Below are positions 16,095-24,558 of a stretch of DNA of 47,169 nt, piece by piece. Each line of letters opens with the position of its first letter. The first letter of the stretch is position 1. The notes beneath the pieces were generated by a model that worked only from the letters and a program-made list of their open reading frames with translations, made no database searches and had not been told where the DNA came from. The stretch is from an uncultured Bacilli bacterium (GTDB lineage: Bacteria > Bacillota_I > Bacilli_A > RF39 > UBA660). The position numbers and the translations under genes were made by a program. Location of the stretch: assembly GCA_947623855.1 (NCBI GenBank), contig CANQHW010000001.1, positions 1-47,169 of the forward strand, in the 5' to 3' direction.

Positions 16095-16113
16095 GAAAGG
16101 AAATGATTGATAG

Positions 16114-16410
16114 ATGAATATGCAAGCATTAATGCAACAAGCTCAAAAAATGCAACGAGATATTATGAAGAAAAAGGAAGAAATAAACCAAAAAGAATTT
16201 ACGGGGACCAGTGAACTTGTAGATGTAGTGGTTTTAGGGGATAAAACAATTAAATCTGTAAAAATAAAAGATGTCGAATTATCTAGTGATGATAGAGAAG
16301 TTTTAGAAGATATGGTGGTTTTAGCAATTAATGATGCTATGAAAAAAGTCGATGCGGAAACGGAAAAAGTTATGGGACCTTTAGGTGGTTCTTTAAATGG
16401 GTTATTATGA
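16114..16410 (+). CDS. ybaB: nucleoid-associated protein YbaB/EbfC
   Basis: Small dimeric DNA-binding protein of the YbaB family. 98 residues. It begins MNMQALMQQAQKMQRDIMKKKEEI, and GTSELVDVVVLGDKTIKSVKI follows as the family's beta strands. It ends KVMGPLGGSLNGLL; the Gly-rich tail is typical. It lies between dnaX and recR as in most bacteria and overlaps the recR start by 4 bases (ATGA), so it is translationally coupled to recR. Confidence 0.95.
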   Translation: MNMQALMQQAQKMQRDIMKKKEEINQKEFTGTSELVDVVVLGDKTIKSVKIKDVELSSDDREVLEDMVVLAINDAMKKVDAETEKVMGPLGGSLNGLL

Positions 16411-17006
16411 TATATCCAGAAGTATTAGATAAATCTATTGAGTTATTGAAAAAGCTACCAGGAATTGGTGAAAGAACAGCTGAAAGGATTGCTTTAGCTA
16501 TTAATGAGTTTTCTAAAGATGATGTAACAGATCTTGCAACTTCTTTAGTGGAGTGTAAAAATGAGTTACATCCTTGTCATATTTGTGGGTCTTTAACGGA
16601 TAAAGATATTTGCCGGATATGCGATAATCCTTTAAGAGAAAAGGATGTAATATGTGTTGTAGAGAATTTTAAAGATGTTTTTACTTTTGAAAAAAGTGAA
16701 GCTTTTAGTGGAGTTTATCATGTATTAAATGGACTTATATCACCGATAGATAATATTGGACCTGATGATATTAATATTGCATCATTAATGAGTAGGTTAA
16801 ATGATTTAGAACAAGGGGAGATTATTATTGCTTTAAGACCGTGTATTGAAGGGGATGCTACGACGATGTATTTAAAGAAAATTTTAGAAAAGAGTAATAT
16901 TAAAGTATCCCGTCTTCCTTATGGAATACCTATGGGAGTAGAAATAGATTATTTAGATGGTGTAACAATTGATAGAGCAATGAAAGATCGGATTAATATA
17001 TCATAA
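16407..17006 (+). CDS. recR: recombination mediator RecR
   Basis: Ring-forming partner of RecO/RecF that loads RecA. 199 residues, standard. The helix-hairpin-helix is LLKKLPGIGERTAERIALAI (residues about 13-32). The zinc finger is CHICGSLTDKDICRIC (C-x2-C-x8-C-x2-C, about 54-69). The Toprim region begins VICVVENFKDVFTFEKSEAFSGVYHVLNG and includes LRPCIEGDATTMYL; the C-terminus SRLPYGIPMGVEIDYLDGVTIDRAM is conserved. The start overlaps the ybaB stop. It is followed after 28 bases by bofA. Confidence 0.96.
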   Translation: MIYPEVLDKSIELLKKLPGIGERTAERIALAINEFSKDDVTDLATSLVECKNELHPCHICGSLTDKDICRICDNPLREKDVICVVENFKDVFTFEKSEAFSGVYHVLNGLISPIDNIGPDDINIASLMSRLNDLEQGEIIIALRPCIEGDATTMYLKKILEKSNIKVSRLPYGIPMGVEIDYLDGVTIDRAMKDRINIS

Positions 17007-17022
17007 ATTTTGAAATAACTAG

Positions 17023-17226
17023 TATAATTTACTGGTGATTATTATAAAAATATTAGTTAAAGTAGTAAGAAAAGTAATATTTGCTTTTTTAGTGTTATAT
17101 GGGTTGAATGTAATATTAAATTCTGTAAATTTTAATATACCAATTAATTTAGTAACTTTAAGTATAGGAACAGTTTTAGGAATACCAGGGGTAATAGTAC
17201 TTATAATACTTAAGTTACTTATTTAG
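17023..17226 (+). CDS. bofA: BofA-family sporulation membrane protein, with its -10 element
   Basis: BofA holds the SpoIVFB protease inactive until the forespore signal releases sigma-K. The coding part is 17035-17226, 63 residues, with two hydrophobic segments. The second half IPINLVTLSIGTVLGIPGVIVLIILKLL matches the BofA C-terminal pattern (PIN-x-x-T, LGxPGV). It follows recR as in B. subtilis. The only good start is GTG at 17035, which is 6 bases after TATAAT (17023-17028). The message would be leaderless, unless GGTGATT serves as ribosome site for a non-standard ATT/ATA start. The recR-bofA gap contains nothing else. Confidence 0.8.
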   Translation, partial: YNLLVIIIKILVKVVRKVIFAFLVLYGLNVILNSVNFNIPINLVTLSIGTVLGIPGVIVLIILKLLI

Positions 17227-17243
17227 TAATAAGAGGTGTAGGG

Positions 17244-18038
17244 ATGGTAGTAAATAGGTTTTTAGATTATGTAAATAAACAACTTGAGAATAAGCGTTTA
17301 GCTCATGTTTTTTTACTTGAGACGAATAATATGGAGTTATGTTATAAAGAGGTATGTGAAGTAATAAAAAGTTTAAACTGTCCTCATAAATATATAAAAG
17401 ATTGTAATGAGGAATGTAATTTATGTTATTTAGTAGATAGTGAATCTTTACCTTCTATGGTTAAAATACAAGCTGATGGGGCATTTATTAAGAAAAATCA
17501 AGTGTTAGAGTTAAAGGAAAAGTTATCTTTTAAACCTATTTATTCTAGGTATAATACATATATTCTTTTAGAAGCAGATAAATTAAATGTGCAAGCTGCT
17601 AATACTATTTTAAAATTTTTAGAGGAACCAGAAGATAATATTTTGGGTTTTTTAATTACTACTAATAAAGAAAATATTATTACAACAATAAAAAGTAGGT
17701 GTCAAACTTTTAGTTTAATGTATGGAGATGTAGTTGATAGTGATGAATCAATGAGAGAGGTAGCTAAAAGTTATTTAGAAAAGGTTGTAGCAAAAAAAGG
17801 ATTAATGGTTAATAGGTTAGATTTAGATAGAGAAGAAGTTTTAACTTTATTTAAAAATATGCTTAGTTTAGTAAAAGAAGATGTTATAAAGAATAATTTT
17901 TTGAAAATAGATGATTTTAAGAAAATAAAAATAATGGATTTAATAGAAAATTTATTGCAAAAAATTAAATATAATGTTAATTTAGATATGTTATTAGATA
18001 GTTTTTATATAGAAGTGGGGCGAATTATAAATGGATAA
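17244..18038 (+). CDS. holB: DNA polymerase III subunit delta' (clamp loader)
   Basis: Non-ATPase AAA+ subunit of the clamp loader. 264 residues, shorter than the usual 320. There is no P-loop, as expected for delta'. CPHKYIKDCNEECNLCYLVDSESLPSM contains the family's cysteine module. YILLEADKLNVQAANTILKFLEEPEDN (Walker B-like strand and the conserved LxxLEEP, about 110-136) and TTIKSRCQTF (SRC motif, about 152-161) are diagnostic. GAGGTGTAGGG lies directly upstream. The end overlaps ricT by 8 bases. The order holB-ricT-trmN matches B. subtilis holB-yaaT-yabA-yabB, with yabA missing here. Confidence 0.92.
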   Translation: MVVNRFLDYVNKQLENKRLAHVFLLETNNMELCYKEVCEVIKSLNCPHKYIKDCNEECNLCYLVDSESLPSMVKIQADGAFIKKNQVLELKEKLSFKPIYSRYNTYILLEADKLNVQAANTILKFLEEPEDNILGFLITTNKENIITTIKSRCQTFSLMYGDVVDSDESMREVAKSYLEKVVAKKGLMVNRLDLDREEVLTLFKNMLSLVKEDVIKNNFLKIDDFKKIKIMDLIENLLQKIKYNVNLDMLLDSFYIEVGRIING

Positions 18039-18831
18039 TGTTTATGGTGTGATTTTTAAAGATAAGGGAAGATTATATTACTTTAATGCTGGAGAGTTAG
18101 AGTGTCCAATAAACTCTAGTGTTATTGTTGAAGTAGAATCAGGATTACAATATGGGAAGGTTATTACGAAGATTGATTTAGAAAAAGAAAGTATTGATAT
18201 GAGTACTTTGAAAAATGTTTTGAGAATAGCAACAGAGGAAGATTATAATGTTTATTTGGATAATTTAAAAGATGCTAAAGAAGCTTTAGAATATGCTAAA
18301 GAAGCAGCAAAGAAGTTAGATTTAAAAATGACTTTTTTAGATGCTAGTTATACTTTTGATAGAAAGCAATTATTATTTAATTTTGTGGCAGAAGATAGGA
18401 TTGATTTTAGAGAGTTAGCTAGAGTTTTAGCAGGAAAATATCATACGAGAATTGAATTACGTCAGATAGGGGCAAGAGATAGAGCAAAAGCAGTTAATGG
18501 TATGGGAGTTTGTGGTAGAGAGTTATGTTGTTCTAGTTTTTTAAGAAAAATAGATGCTATAAGTATGAACATGGCCAAGAATCAAAATTTAGCTTTAAAT
18601 CCTAGTAAGATTAATGGATGTTGTGGACGGCTTTTATGTTGTTTAACTTATGAAGATGAAGATTATAGTAAAGCAAGAGTGGGAATGCCTGAGGTTGGGG
18701 ATACAGTAAGAATTGATGGTAAAAATGGGCAAGTAGTAAGTATTGATTTACTTGCTAGGAGTTATAAAGTTAATATTGATGGGGATATAATAGAGGAAAA
18801 AGCTAAAGAATATGAATATGACAAAGAATGA
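18031..18831 (+). CDS. ricT: RicT (YaaT/PSP1) regulator of RNA processing
   Basis: PSP1-domain protein that, with RicA and RicF, forms an Fe-S complex directing RNase Y and affecting the Spo0A phosphorelay and competence in B. subtilis. 266 residues. The cysteine-rich cluster-binding region is intact: GMGVCGRELCCSSFLRK (about 152-168) and KINGCCGRLLCCLTYEDE (about 194-211). The N-terminal VEVESGLQYGKVITKI is typical. It overlaps holB by 8 bases and trmN6 by 20 bases. comK and several sporulation genes in the same window fit such a developmental role, by inference only. Confidence 0.94.
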   Translation: MDNVYGVIFKDKGRLYYFNAGELECPINSSVIVEVESGLQYGKVITKIDLEKESIDMSTLKNVLRIATEEDYNVYLDNLKDAKEALEYAKEAAKKLDLKMTFLDASYTFDRKQLLFNFVAEDRIDFRELARVLAGKYHTRIELRQIGARDRAKAVNGMGVCGRELCCSSFLRKIDAISMNMAKNQNLALNPSKINGCCGRLLCCLTYEDEDYSKARVGMPEVGDTVRIDGKNGQVVSIDLLARSYKVNIDGDIIEEKAKEYEYDKE

Positions 18832-19531
18832 TTTATATGATTATGGATTAGATATTTATCAACTTCCGGATAAGTTTAAGTTTTCATTAGATTCTATTTT
18901 ACTGGCGGAGTTTGTGGAGAATAAGAAAGGAATAAAATCTATTGTGGATTTTTGTACAGGGAATGCTCCAGTACCTTTAATCTTATCTACGAGGTTAAAA
19001 AATGTAAAAATTTATGGGTTTGAAATTCAAGATGAGATTGCAAAGTTAGCGAGTTCTTCGGTAATTATTAATGGTTTAGAAGATAGAATAAAAATAGTGA
19101 ATGCTAATTTAAAAGATGCTTTAGAATATGTTTTACCGGAAAGTGTAGATGTTGTAACGTGTAATCCTCCATATTTTAAAGTAAGTAAAGATTCTTTAAC
19201 AAATGAGGATTATTCTAAGAGTTTAGCAAGACATGAGATAGCTACTAATTTAAATGAAATAGTTATGACAGCATCGTATATTTTAAAAAATAAAGGTTCT
19301 TTATATATAGTGCATCGACCAGAGAGATTAGAAGAGTTAATGATTGTTTTAAATAAGTATCATTTTAAAACGAAGAGTCTTTGTTATGTATATGCGGGTT
19401 TAAAGAAAAAGAGTATAATGGTGTTAGTTAAAGCGGTGAAGGGTGCTCAAAGTGGACTTATTGTCTGGCCTCCATTAGATGTGTTAAAATATAAAAGTTA
19501 TAAAGGCTTATTTGAGGGTGATAAGAAATGA
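18812..19531 (+). CDS. trmN6: tRNA1(Val) A37 N6-methyltransferase
   Basis: SAM-dependent methyltransferase of the TrmN6/YfiC (YabB) family. 239 residues. A glycine-poor SAM loop, VDFCTGNAPVPLIL (about 47-60), is followed by IYGFEIQDEIAKLA with the acidic ribose-binding residue. The catalytic NPPY is in VVTCNPPYFKV (about 113-123). A later segment SLYIVHRPERLEELM is family-typical. The start at 18812 overlaps ricT by 20 bases; an in-frame ATG at 18818 is an alternative. It overlaps the pth start by 4 bases. Confidence 0.93.
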   Translation: MNMTKNDLYDYGLDIYQLPDKFKFSLDSILLAEFVENKKGIKSIVDFCTGNAPVPLILSTRLKNVKIYGFEIQDEIAKLASSSVIINGLEDRIKIVNANLKDALEYVLPESVDVVTCNPPYFKVSKDSLTNEDYSKSLARHEIATNLNEIVMTASYILKNKGSLYIVHRPERLEELMIVLNKYHFKTKSLCYVYAGLKKKSIMVLVKAVKGAQSGLIVWPPLDVLKYKSYKGLFEGDKK

Positions 19532-20079
19532 AATTAATAGTTGGTTTAGGAAATATTGGAAAAGAATATGAAAATACGAGACATAATGTTGGATTTATGA
19601 CGATTGATAAGTATTTAGGTAAAGTTAAATTTAAAGAAACGATGAATGCTTTAGTATATGAAGAAGGTAGTGGTAAAGAAAAGGTAATTTTTATTAAACC
19701 TACTACTTATATGAATAATTCTGGAATGGCAGTAGAGAAAGTAAAATCTTATTATGATATTGCTTTAAACGATATTTTAGTTATTCAAGATGATTTAGAT
19801 TTAATGGTGGGAGATTATAAAGTAAAACTAAAAAGTAGTTCAGGGGGACATAATGGAATTAAATCGATTATTAATTATTTAGAAAGTGAAGAGTTTGCCA
19901 GATTTAAGATTGGAATTGGGCATGATCGCAGTTATGATACTAAAGATTATGTATTAGGTAAATTTAGTAAGGAAGAATTAAATAAAATTAATGAAGTAAT
20001 TGATATAGGAGTAAAAGCTATTGATACTTTTATTAAGGATGGTATTGAAAAAACAATGAGTGTTTATAATACTAAATAG
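19528..20079 (+). CDS. pth: peptidyl-tRNA hydrolase
   Basis: Releases tRNA from prematurely dropped peptidyl-tRNA. 183 residues, standard. KLIVGLGNIGKEYENTRHNVGFM carries Asn10 and the catalytic His20 region. FIKPTTYMNNSG (about 57-68), IQDDLDL with Asp93-equivalent (about 90-96) and KSSSGGHNGIKSI (about 106-118) are the family motifs. The ATG overlaps the trmN6 stop, and mfd begins 8 bases after its stop with AGGAG, as in B. subtilis pth(spoVC)-mfd. Confidence 0.96.
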   Translation: MKLIVGLGNIGKEYENTRHNVGFMTIDKYLGKVKFKETMNALVYEEGSGKEKVIFIKPTTYMNNSGMAVEKVKSYYDIALNDILVIQDDLDLMVGDYKVKLKSSSGGHNGIKSIINYLESEEFARFKIGIGHDRSYDTKDYVLGKFSKEELNKINEVIDIGVKAIDTFIKDGIEKTMSVYNTK

Positions 20080-20087
20080 GAGTTAAA

Positions 20088-23000
20088 ATGAAAGAGGTAG
20101 CAACGTTATTTAAATATCAAAATGAATTAAATGTTATAGGTCTAACAAAAGAGTTAGATGCTTTTTACGTTGCTAATTATTATTTAGAAAATAAAAAAAA
20201 TGTTTTGGTAGTTACAAGTAGCTTATATGAAGCAAACAAATTATATGAATTAATATTAAATTATACAGAAGATGTTTCTTTATTTCCAATGGATGATTTT
20301 TTTACATCAGTAGCTTTAGCTATATCACCAGAACTTAAGATTAAAAGATTGGAGACTTTAGAAAAATTAAAAACGAAGAAAAGTCAAATAGTGATCACGA
20401 ATTTAATGGGATATTTAAGATTTTTACCAAATAGTAAAGAAGAAAATGCCTTATCTTGGGAAATAAAAGTGGGTGAAAATATTTCCCGGGAAATAATGGT
20501 GAATAAGTTAGAACAATATGGATATAATAGAGATTCCTTAGTTACATCGACGGGCGAATATGCAGTACGAGGGTTTGTTATTGATATTTTTGTTACTTCG
20601 ATGGAACATCCTATAAGAATTGAATTTTTTGGCGATGAAATAGAATCTATAAGATATTTTGACGAAGATACGCAACTTTCTTTGGAAAGTATAAATAAAG
20701 TTGTCGTAACACCGTATTGTGAAGTTAAAACGGAAGTAAATAGTTCTTTGTTTGATTACATGGATAATCCAAGCGTCTTTTATTATGATTATGAGTTGAT
20801 TATGAGCGATTATCATAAGTTGTCAGAAGATATAATAAATTATAAAACTGCCAATGAAGTAACGGATGATTTTATGTTTAAAATGGAAGAGATAAATCCT
20901 AAGTATGAAATATATTTATCTGATTTAGATAATAATATAAGTAATAAGAAGGTAATATTTAATAGTATAGAGTTAGATAATTTTAATGGTAATTTTAATT
21001 TATTAAGTGAGTTTGTTAAGAAGTATTATAATCAAGGGAAAAAGGTAATATTTGCGTTATCTTCTAAGCAACAAGTAAATATTTTAAAAGAATATATAGA
21101 TAATTTAGTGTTAGTTAAAGAAGATAATATAAGTAATACCCAAGTAAATGCTTTAATTAAAAAAATTGGAAATGGGTTTATTTTAGATGATTTAGTGGTT
21201 ATATCGGAAAATGATATTGAAAAAGTAAATCGGGCTCCAATAAAATATAAAAATACTTATAAAATTGGGAAGAAAATTAATAGTTTTGGAGATTTGAATA
21301 AAGGGGATTATGTGGTCCATATTGCACACGGAATAGGAATTTATCAAGGGGTTAAAGTAATTGAAACTAAGGGAATTAAGAAAGATTTTATTGAAATAGA
21401 TTATCAAGGTAATGATAAAATTTATGTTCCAGTGGAAAAGATAAGTACTATATTTAAGTATTCTTCGAAAGATGGGATTGCTCCGAAGATTAATAAATTA
21501 AATAGTGTTAGTTGGCAAAAAACGAGAAGACAGTTACAAAAAAAGGTGCATGATATGTCTTTAGAGTTAATTAGGTTGTATGCTAAAAGAGCCCAAGTTA
21601 AGGGGGATGTTTATGAATATTATCCAGAAGAGGATGTTTTTGCATCTTTATTTACGTATACGCCGACGATAGATCAAGATAAAGCGATTGCGGAGATTAA
21701 GAAAGATTTGGAAAGTGCAGTACCAATGGACCGCTTATTATGTGGGGACGTTGGTTATGGAAAAACAGAAGTGGCATTTAGAGCAATGTTTAAAACTATT
21801 TTAAATAATAAACAAGTATTATATTTATGTCCAACAACAATATTATCCCGTCAGCAATATGAAAGTGCCAAGGAAAGATTTAAAGATTATCCAATTGAGA
21901 TGGCGTTATTAAATCGTTTTACGACAGCAAAAGAAAAAGCAAGAATTATAGAAGGACTTGCTAAGGGAACTATAGATATGGTCTTTGGGACACATAGGTT
22001 ACTAAGTAAAGATGTAGTAGTTAAGAATTTAGGTTTATTAGTTATTGATGAAGAACAACGTTTTGGAGTTGCTCATAAGGAAAGAATAAAAGAGTTAAAG
22101 ACGGATGTTAATGTTTTAACGTTATCGGCAACACCAATTCCAAGAACTTTAAAATTAAGTTTATCAGGGTTAAGAGATTTATCAATAATTGATACACCAC
22201 CAGTGAATAGATACCCAGTATCAACGTATGTTTTAAAAGAAAATGATTTAATTGTTAAGGAAGCAATATATAAAGAATTATCCAGAAATGGGCAAGTGTT
22301 TATTTTATATAATAAAGTAGCTAGTATTGAAAAAAAAGTAAGTGAAATAAAAGCTTTAGTACCCGAAGCGCGGATTGTTTTTGCTCACGGACAAATGAGT
22401 AAGACGGAATTAGAAGATGTAATGCAAGATTTCATTGATTATAAATATGATATTTTAGTGTGTACGACGATTATAGAAACAGGGATTGATATACCTAATG
22501 CAAATACATTGATTGTTTATGATGCTTCTAATTTTGGACTTGCGCAATTATATCAATTAAGAGGACGGGTTGGACGAAGTAATAAAATTGCGTATGCGTA
22601 TTTATTATATGATATGAATAAGATGTTAAATGATATTGCGGTGAAGAGATTACAAGCCATAAAAGAATTTACGGAATTAGGAAGCGGCTACCGAATTGCG
22701 ATGCGAGATTTATCTTTAAGAGGAGCGGGGGATATCTTAGGTAGTGAACAAGCTGGTTTTGTAGATGAAGTCGGAATTGATTTATATATGAAACTAGTGG
22801 AAGATGAGATTAAAAGGTTAAATGGTGAAGAAGTAGAGGAAGACGAAGAAGAGAAGTCTTTAGTAAATGTAGAAACTCATATTAGTGATGAATATGTAAG
22901 TGATGAAGATTTAAAAATAGTTATTCATCAAAAGATTAATGAAATAGATAGTTTAGAAAAATTAGAAAGTATTAAGCAAGAATTAGAAGATCGTTTTGGG

Positions 23001-23312
23001 AAGATAAGTGATAATATACTTACTTATATGTATGAAGAATGGTTTGAAAAATTAGCTATGAAGTTAGATATTACAAAGGTTGTTCAATCAGATATATATG
23101 TAGAAATAGAAATAAAAAGTAATATAACTAGTATGTTAAAATTTGATAAAATATTTATTCAATCTTATAAAATCTGTCCGAGATTTCAATTTAGAACTTT
23201 TGCTAATAATGTGTATATTCGTTTAAATTATCAAGGACTTCCAAAACATTTTGTCTATTATTTAACGGAGTTATTAAATTTAATTTATCAAGAATATAAA
23301 AAGGTAGTATAA
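20088..23312 (+). CDS. mfd: transcription-repair coupling factor Mfd
   Basis: Translocase that pushes stalled RNA polymerase off DNA lesions and recruits UvrA. 1074 residues, normal for Bacilli (about 1150). The UvrB-like N-terminal domains occupy about 1-330. The RNA-polymerase-interacting CarD-like domain begins LNKGDYVVHIAHGIGIYQGV (about 403-422). Helicase motifs: Walker A CGDVGYGKTEVA (about 551-562), DEEQRFGV (about 654-661), TLSATPIPRTL, and motif VI YQLRGRVGRSN. The C-terminal TRCF domain spans roughly 950-1060. A perfect Noc palindrome lies in codons about 132-136. spoVT follows as in B. subtilis. Confidence 0.97.
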   Translation: MKEVATLFKYQNELNVIGLTKELDAFYVANYYLENKKNVLVVTSSLYEANKLYELILNYTEDVSLFPMDDFFTSVALAISPELKIKRLETLEKLKTKKSQIVITNLMGYLRFLPNSKEENALSWEIKVGENISREIMVNKLEQYGYNRDSLVTSTGEYAVRGFVIDIFVTSMEHPIRIEFFGDEIESIRYFDEDTQLSLESINKVVVTPYCEVKTEVNSSLFDYMDNPSVFYYDYELIMSDYHKLSEDIINYKTANEVTDDFMFKMEEINPKYEIYLSDLDNNISNKKVIFNSIELDNFNGNFNLLSEFVKKYYNQGKKVIFALSSKQQVNILKEYIDNLVLVKEDNISNTQVNALIKKIGNGFILDDLVVISENDIEKVNRAPIKYKNTYKIGKKINSFGDLNKGDYVVHIAHGIGIYQGVKVIETKGIKKDFIEIDYQGNDKIYVPVEKISTIFKYSSKDGIAPKINKLNSVSWQKTRRQLQKKVHDMSLELIRLYAKRAQVKGDVYEYYPEEDVFASLFTYTPTIDQDKAIAEIKKDLESAVPMDRLLCGDVGYGKTEVAFRAMFKTILNNKQVLYLCPTTILSRQQYESAKERFKDYPIEMALLNRFTTAKEKARIIEGLAKGTIDMVFGTHRLLSKDVVVKNLGLLVIDEEQRFGVAHKERIKELKTDVNVLTLSATPIPRTLKLSLSGLRDLSIIDTPPVNRYPVSTYVLKENDLIVKEAIYKELSRNGQVFILYNKVASIEKKVSEIKALVPEARIVFAHGQMSKTELEDVMQDFIDYKYDILVCTTIIETGIDIPNANTLIVYDASNFGLAQLYQLRGRVGRSNKIAYAYLLYDMNKMLNDIAVKRLQAIKEFTELGSGYRIAMRDLSLRGAGDILGSEQAGFVDEVGIDLYMKLVEDEIKRLNGEEVEEDEEEKSLVNVETHISDEYVSDEDLKIVIHQKINEIDSLEKLESIKQELEDRFGKISDNILTYMYEEWFEKLAMKLDITKVVQSDIYVEIEIKSNITSMLKFDKIFIQSYKICPRFQFRTFANNVYIRLNYQGLPKHFVYYLTELLNLIYQEYKKVV
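20481..20494. promoter_or_regulatory. Noc binding site (NBS), perfect
   Basis: ATTTCCCGGGAAAT inside the mfd coding sequence, identical to the site at 15541. Confidence 0.75.
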
Positions 23313-23355
23313 AAAGGAGGATTTATCTCAAACTATTTTTAGGAGGGATAAATAC

Positions 23356-23802
23356 GTGAGTAGTGTTATTAAATCAATTGATGAACTGGGAAGAATTGTA
23401 GTACCTAAAGAGATTAGAAAAGAGTTACTAATTAGAAAAGATGATAAATTAGAGATAAGACGAATTGATGATAAAATAGAAATAACTAAAGTAATAGGTA
23501 ATGATAAATTAAAAGAATTATTATCTAATTATATGGAAATATTTAAAAATAATTTGGGTATAAATTTAGAAGCAGTTTTAAAAGATGAACAGGTAAAAGT
23601 CACAAGTAATTTAGAAAATACTAGTATTTCTAATGCTTTATTAAATAATGAAATGTCTTATTTTGAAGAAAAGGGGTATAAAGGAGTAGTACCAATATAT
23701 ATTTCTTCTGTGTGTGAAGGGGTATTATTAAGTAAGAATTCGAATGATATAAATTACTTAAAAGTATTACGAGATATTTTAGTAAGTACCTTAGAGATTT
23801 GA
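23356..23802 (+). CDS. spoVT: SpoVT-like AbrB-family transcription factor
   Basis: In B. subtilis SpoVT is a forespore regulator that adjusts sigma-G genes. 148 residues with two parts. An AbrB swapped-hairpin DNA-binding domain (SSVIKSIDELGRIVVPKEIRKELLIRKDDKLEI, residues 2-34) is followed by a GAF-like sensor domain (about 55-148), somewhat shorter than the 178-residue Bacillus protein. The GTG start at 23356 is preceded by AGGAGGG. In the leader ATTTATC (23321-23327) can pair with GATAAAT (23347-23353), placing AGGAGG in the loop. Position right after mfd is the same as in B. subtilis. Confidence 0.88.
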   Translation: MSSVIKSIDELGRIVVPKEIRKELLIRKDDKLEIRRIDDKIEITKVIGNDKLKELLSNYMEIFKNNLGINLEAVLKDEQVKVTSNLENTSISNALLNNEMSYFEEKGYKGVVPIYISSVCEGVLLSKNSNDINYLKVLRDILVSTLEI

Positions 23803-23858
23803 CAAGAAACTAATTTTATGTTATGATAAGTCCCCACAAATGAAAGGGGAAGAAAGAA

Positions 23859-24044
23859 ATGCAAGAAGAACTTTGTGAAAAGTTAGAAAAAGTTATTAGT
23901 GTTTTACCAAAATTATATGAAGAAGGAACTTTAAAATTAGAGGTATTGAAAAATATAGTAGAAGATTATTTAATTGCTACGAGTTTTAATAGTGAGTCTT
24001 TTGATTATGAAAAGTATGGAAAACATATTATTAAATTTAGTTAA
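23859..24044 (+). CDS. small protein, unknown
   Basis: 61 residues, MQEELCEKLEKVISVLPKLYEE at the start, acidic and mostly helical in pattern, with one Cys. GGGGAAG ahead of the ATG supports translation. Not recognised. It overlaps the next small frame by 38 bases in another phase, so the two could be the halves of one frameshifted gene or a coupled pair. They lie between spoVT and the T-box leader. Confidence 0.45.
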   Translation: MQEELCEKLEKVISVLPKLYEEGTLKLEVLKNIVEDYLIATSFNSESFDYEKYGKHIIKFS

Positions 24045-24285
24045 GAAACCTTATAAGGTAACAGAAATGGAAAGAAATATTTATTTTGCTTATAATAATG
24101 ATAAAAATATTATTTTAAATGATCAAAATGTGTTAGCAGAATTTTTAAAATTATACAAACTAAGAAAAAGGGTTATAGGAAAGAAAGTAAATACTGAAGT
24201 AATGGATATTAAAGCGATGGCTTTAGCTAATGTTTTTGGTATTAGAAATATAGAAAGTCCAGTTTTAGAAAAGAAAATAGGATAA
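24007..24285 (+). CDS. small protein, unknown, overlapping the previous one
   Basis: 92 residues from the ATG at 24007 (another ATG at 24016); the frame is open from 23974. No good ribosome site is seen, so translation probably depends on the upstream frame. The sequence is basic, for example YKLRKRVIGKKVNTEVMDIKAMALANVFGIRN, and shows no motif I know. It ends just before the T-box promoter (-35 at 24290). Confidence 0.45.
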   Translation: MKSMENILLNLVKKPYKVTEMERNIYFAYNNDKNIILNDQNVLAEFLKLYKLRKRVIGKKVNTEVMDIKAMALANVFGIRNIESPVLEKKIG

Positions 24286-24289
24286 ATAC

Positions 24290-24526
24290 TTGTTAAAAGA
24301 AAGTATTTATGCTAAAATTTAGGTAATTAACAAAGAAGAAATGGGTACCTATTGGATCTTTATAGAGAGCTTGTGGATGGTGGAAACAAGTAAGATAAGG
24401 TAGGGAGTATGAATTTTGGAGTTAAATCGTTGTTTCGCGTTAAGAATGTGAAGATGCATAGAAAGCTATGAATTAAGGTGGTACCGCGGGTTATTTGCTC
24501 GTCCTTAGTTAATAGCTTTTTTATTT
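24290..24526 (+). promoter_or_regulatory. T-box riboswitch with promoter, methionine specifier likely
   Basis: Promoter TTGTTA (24290-24295), 17 bases, TAAAAT (24313-24318). The leader has the AGAGAGC element (24364-24370), GGATGGTGGAAACAAG (distal stem I) and a specifier region GGGAGTATGAAT, giving ATG at 24409-24411. The T-box itself is AAGGTGGTACCGCGG (24475-24489). The terminator pairs GCTATGAATTAAGG (24465-24478) with CCTTAGTTAATAGC (24503-24516), followed by a T-run. Binding of uncharged tRNA-Met would favour the antiterminator. It controls the HAD gene and metG. Confidence 0.9.
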
Positions 24527-24533
24527 GGGAAAT

Positions 24534-24547
24534 ATTTCCTGGGAAAT
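24534..24547. promoter_or_regulatory. Noc binding site, one mismatch
   Basis: ATTTCCTGGGAAAT between the T-box terminator and the HAD gene; one base from the NBS consensus. A half-site GGGAAAT directly precedes it. Confidence 0.6.
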
Positions 24548-24558
24548 AGGGTGAGAAG

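Noticed and set aside
24481..24526. Separate terminator for an upstream gene
   Set aside because: The stem is the terminator half of the T-box, since it includes the AAGG of the T-box motif.
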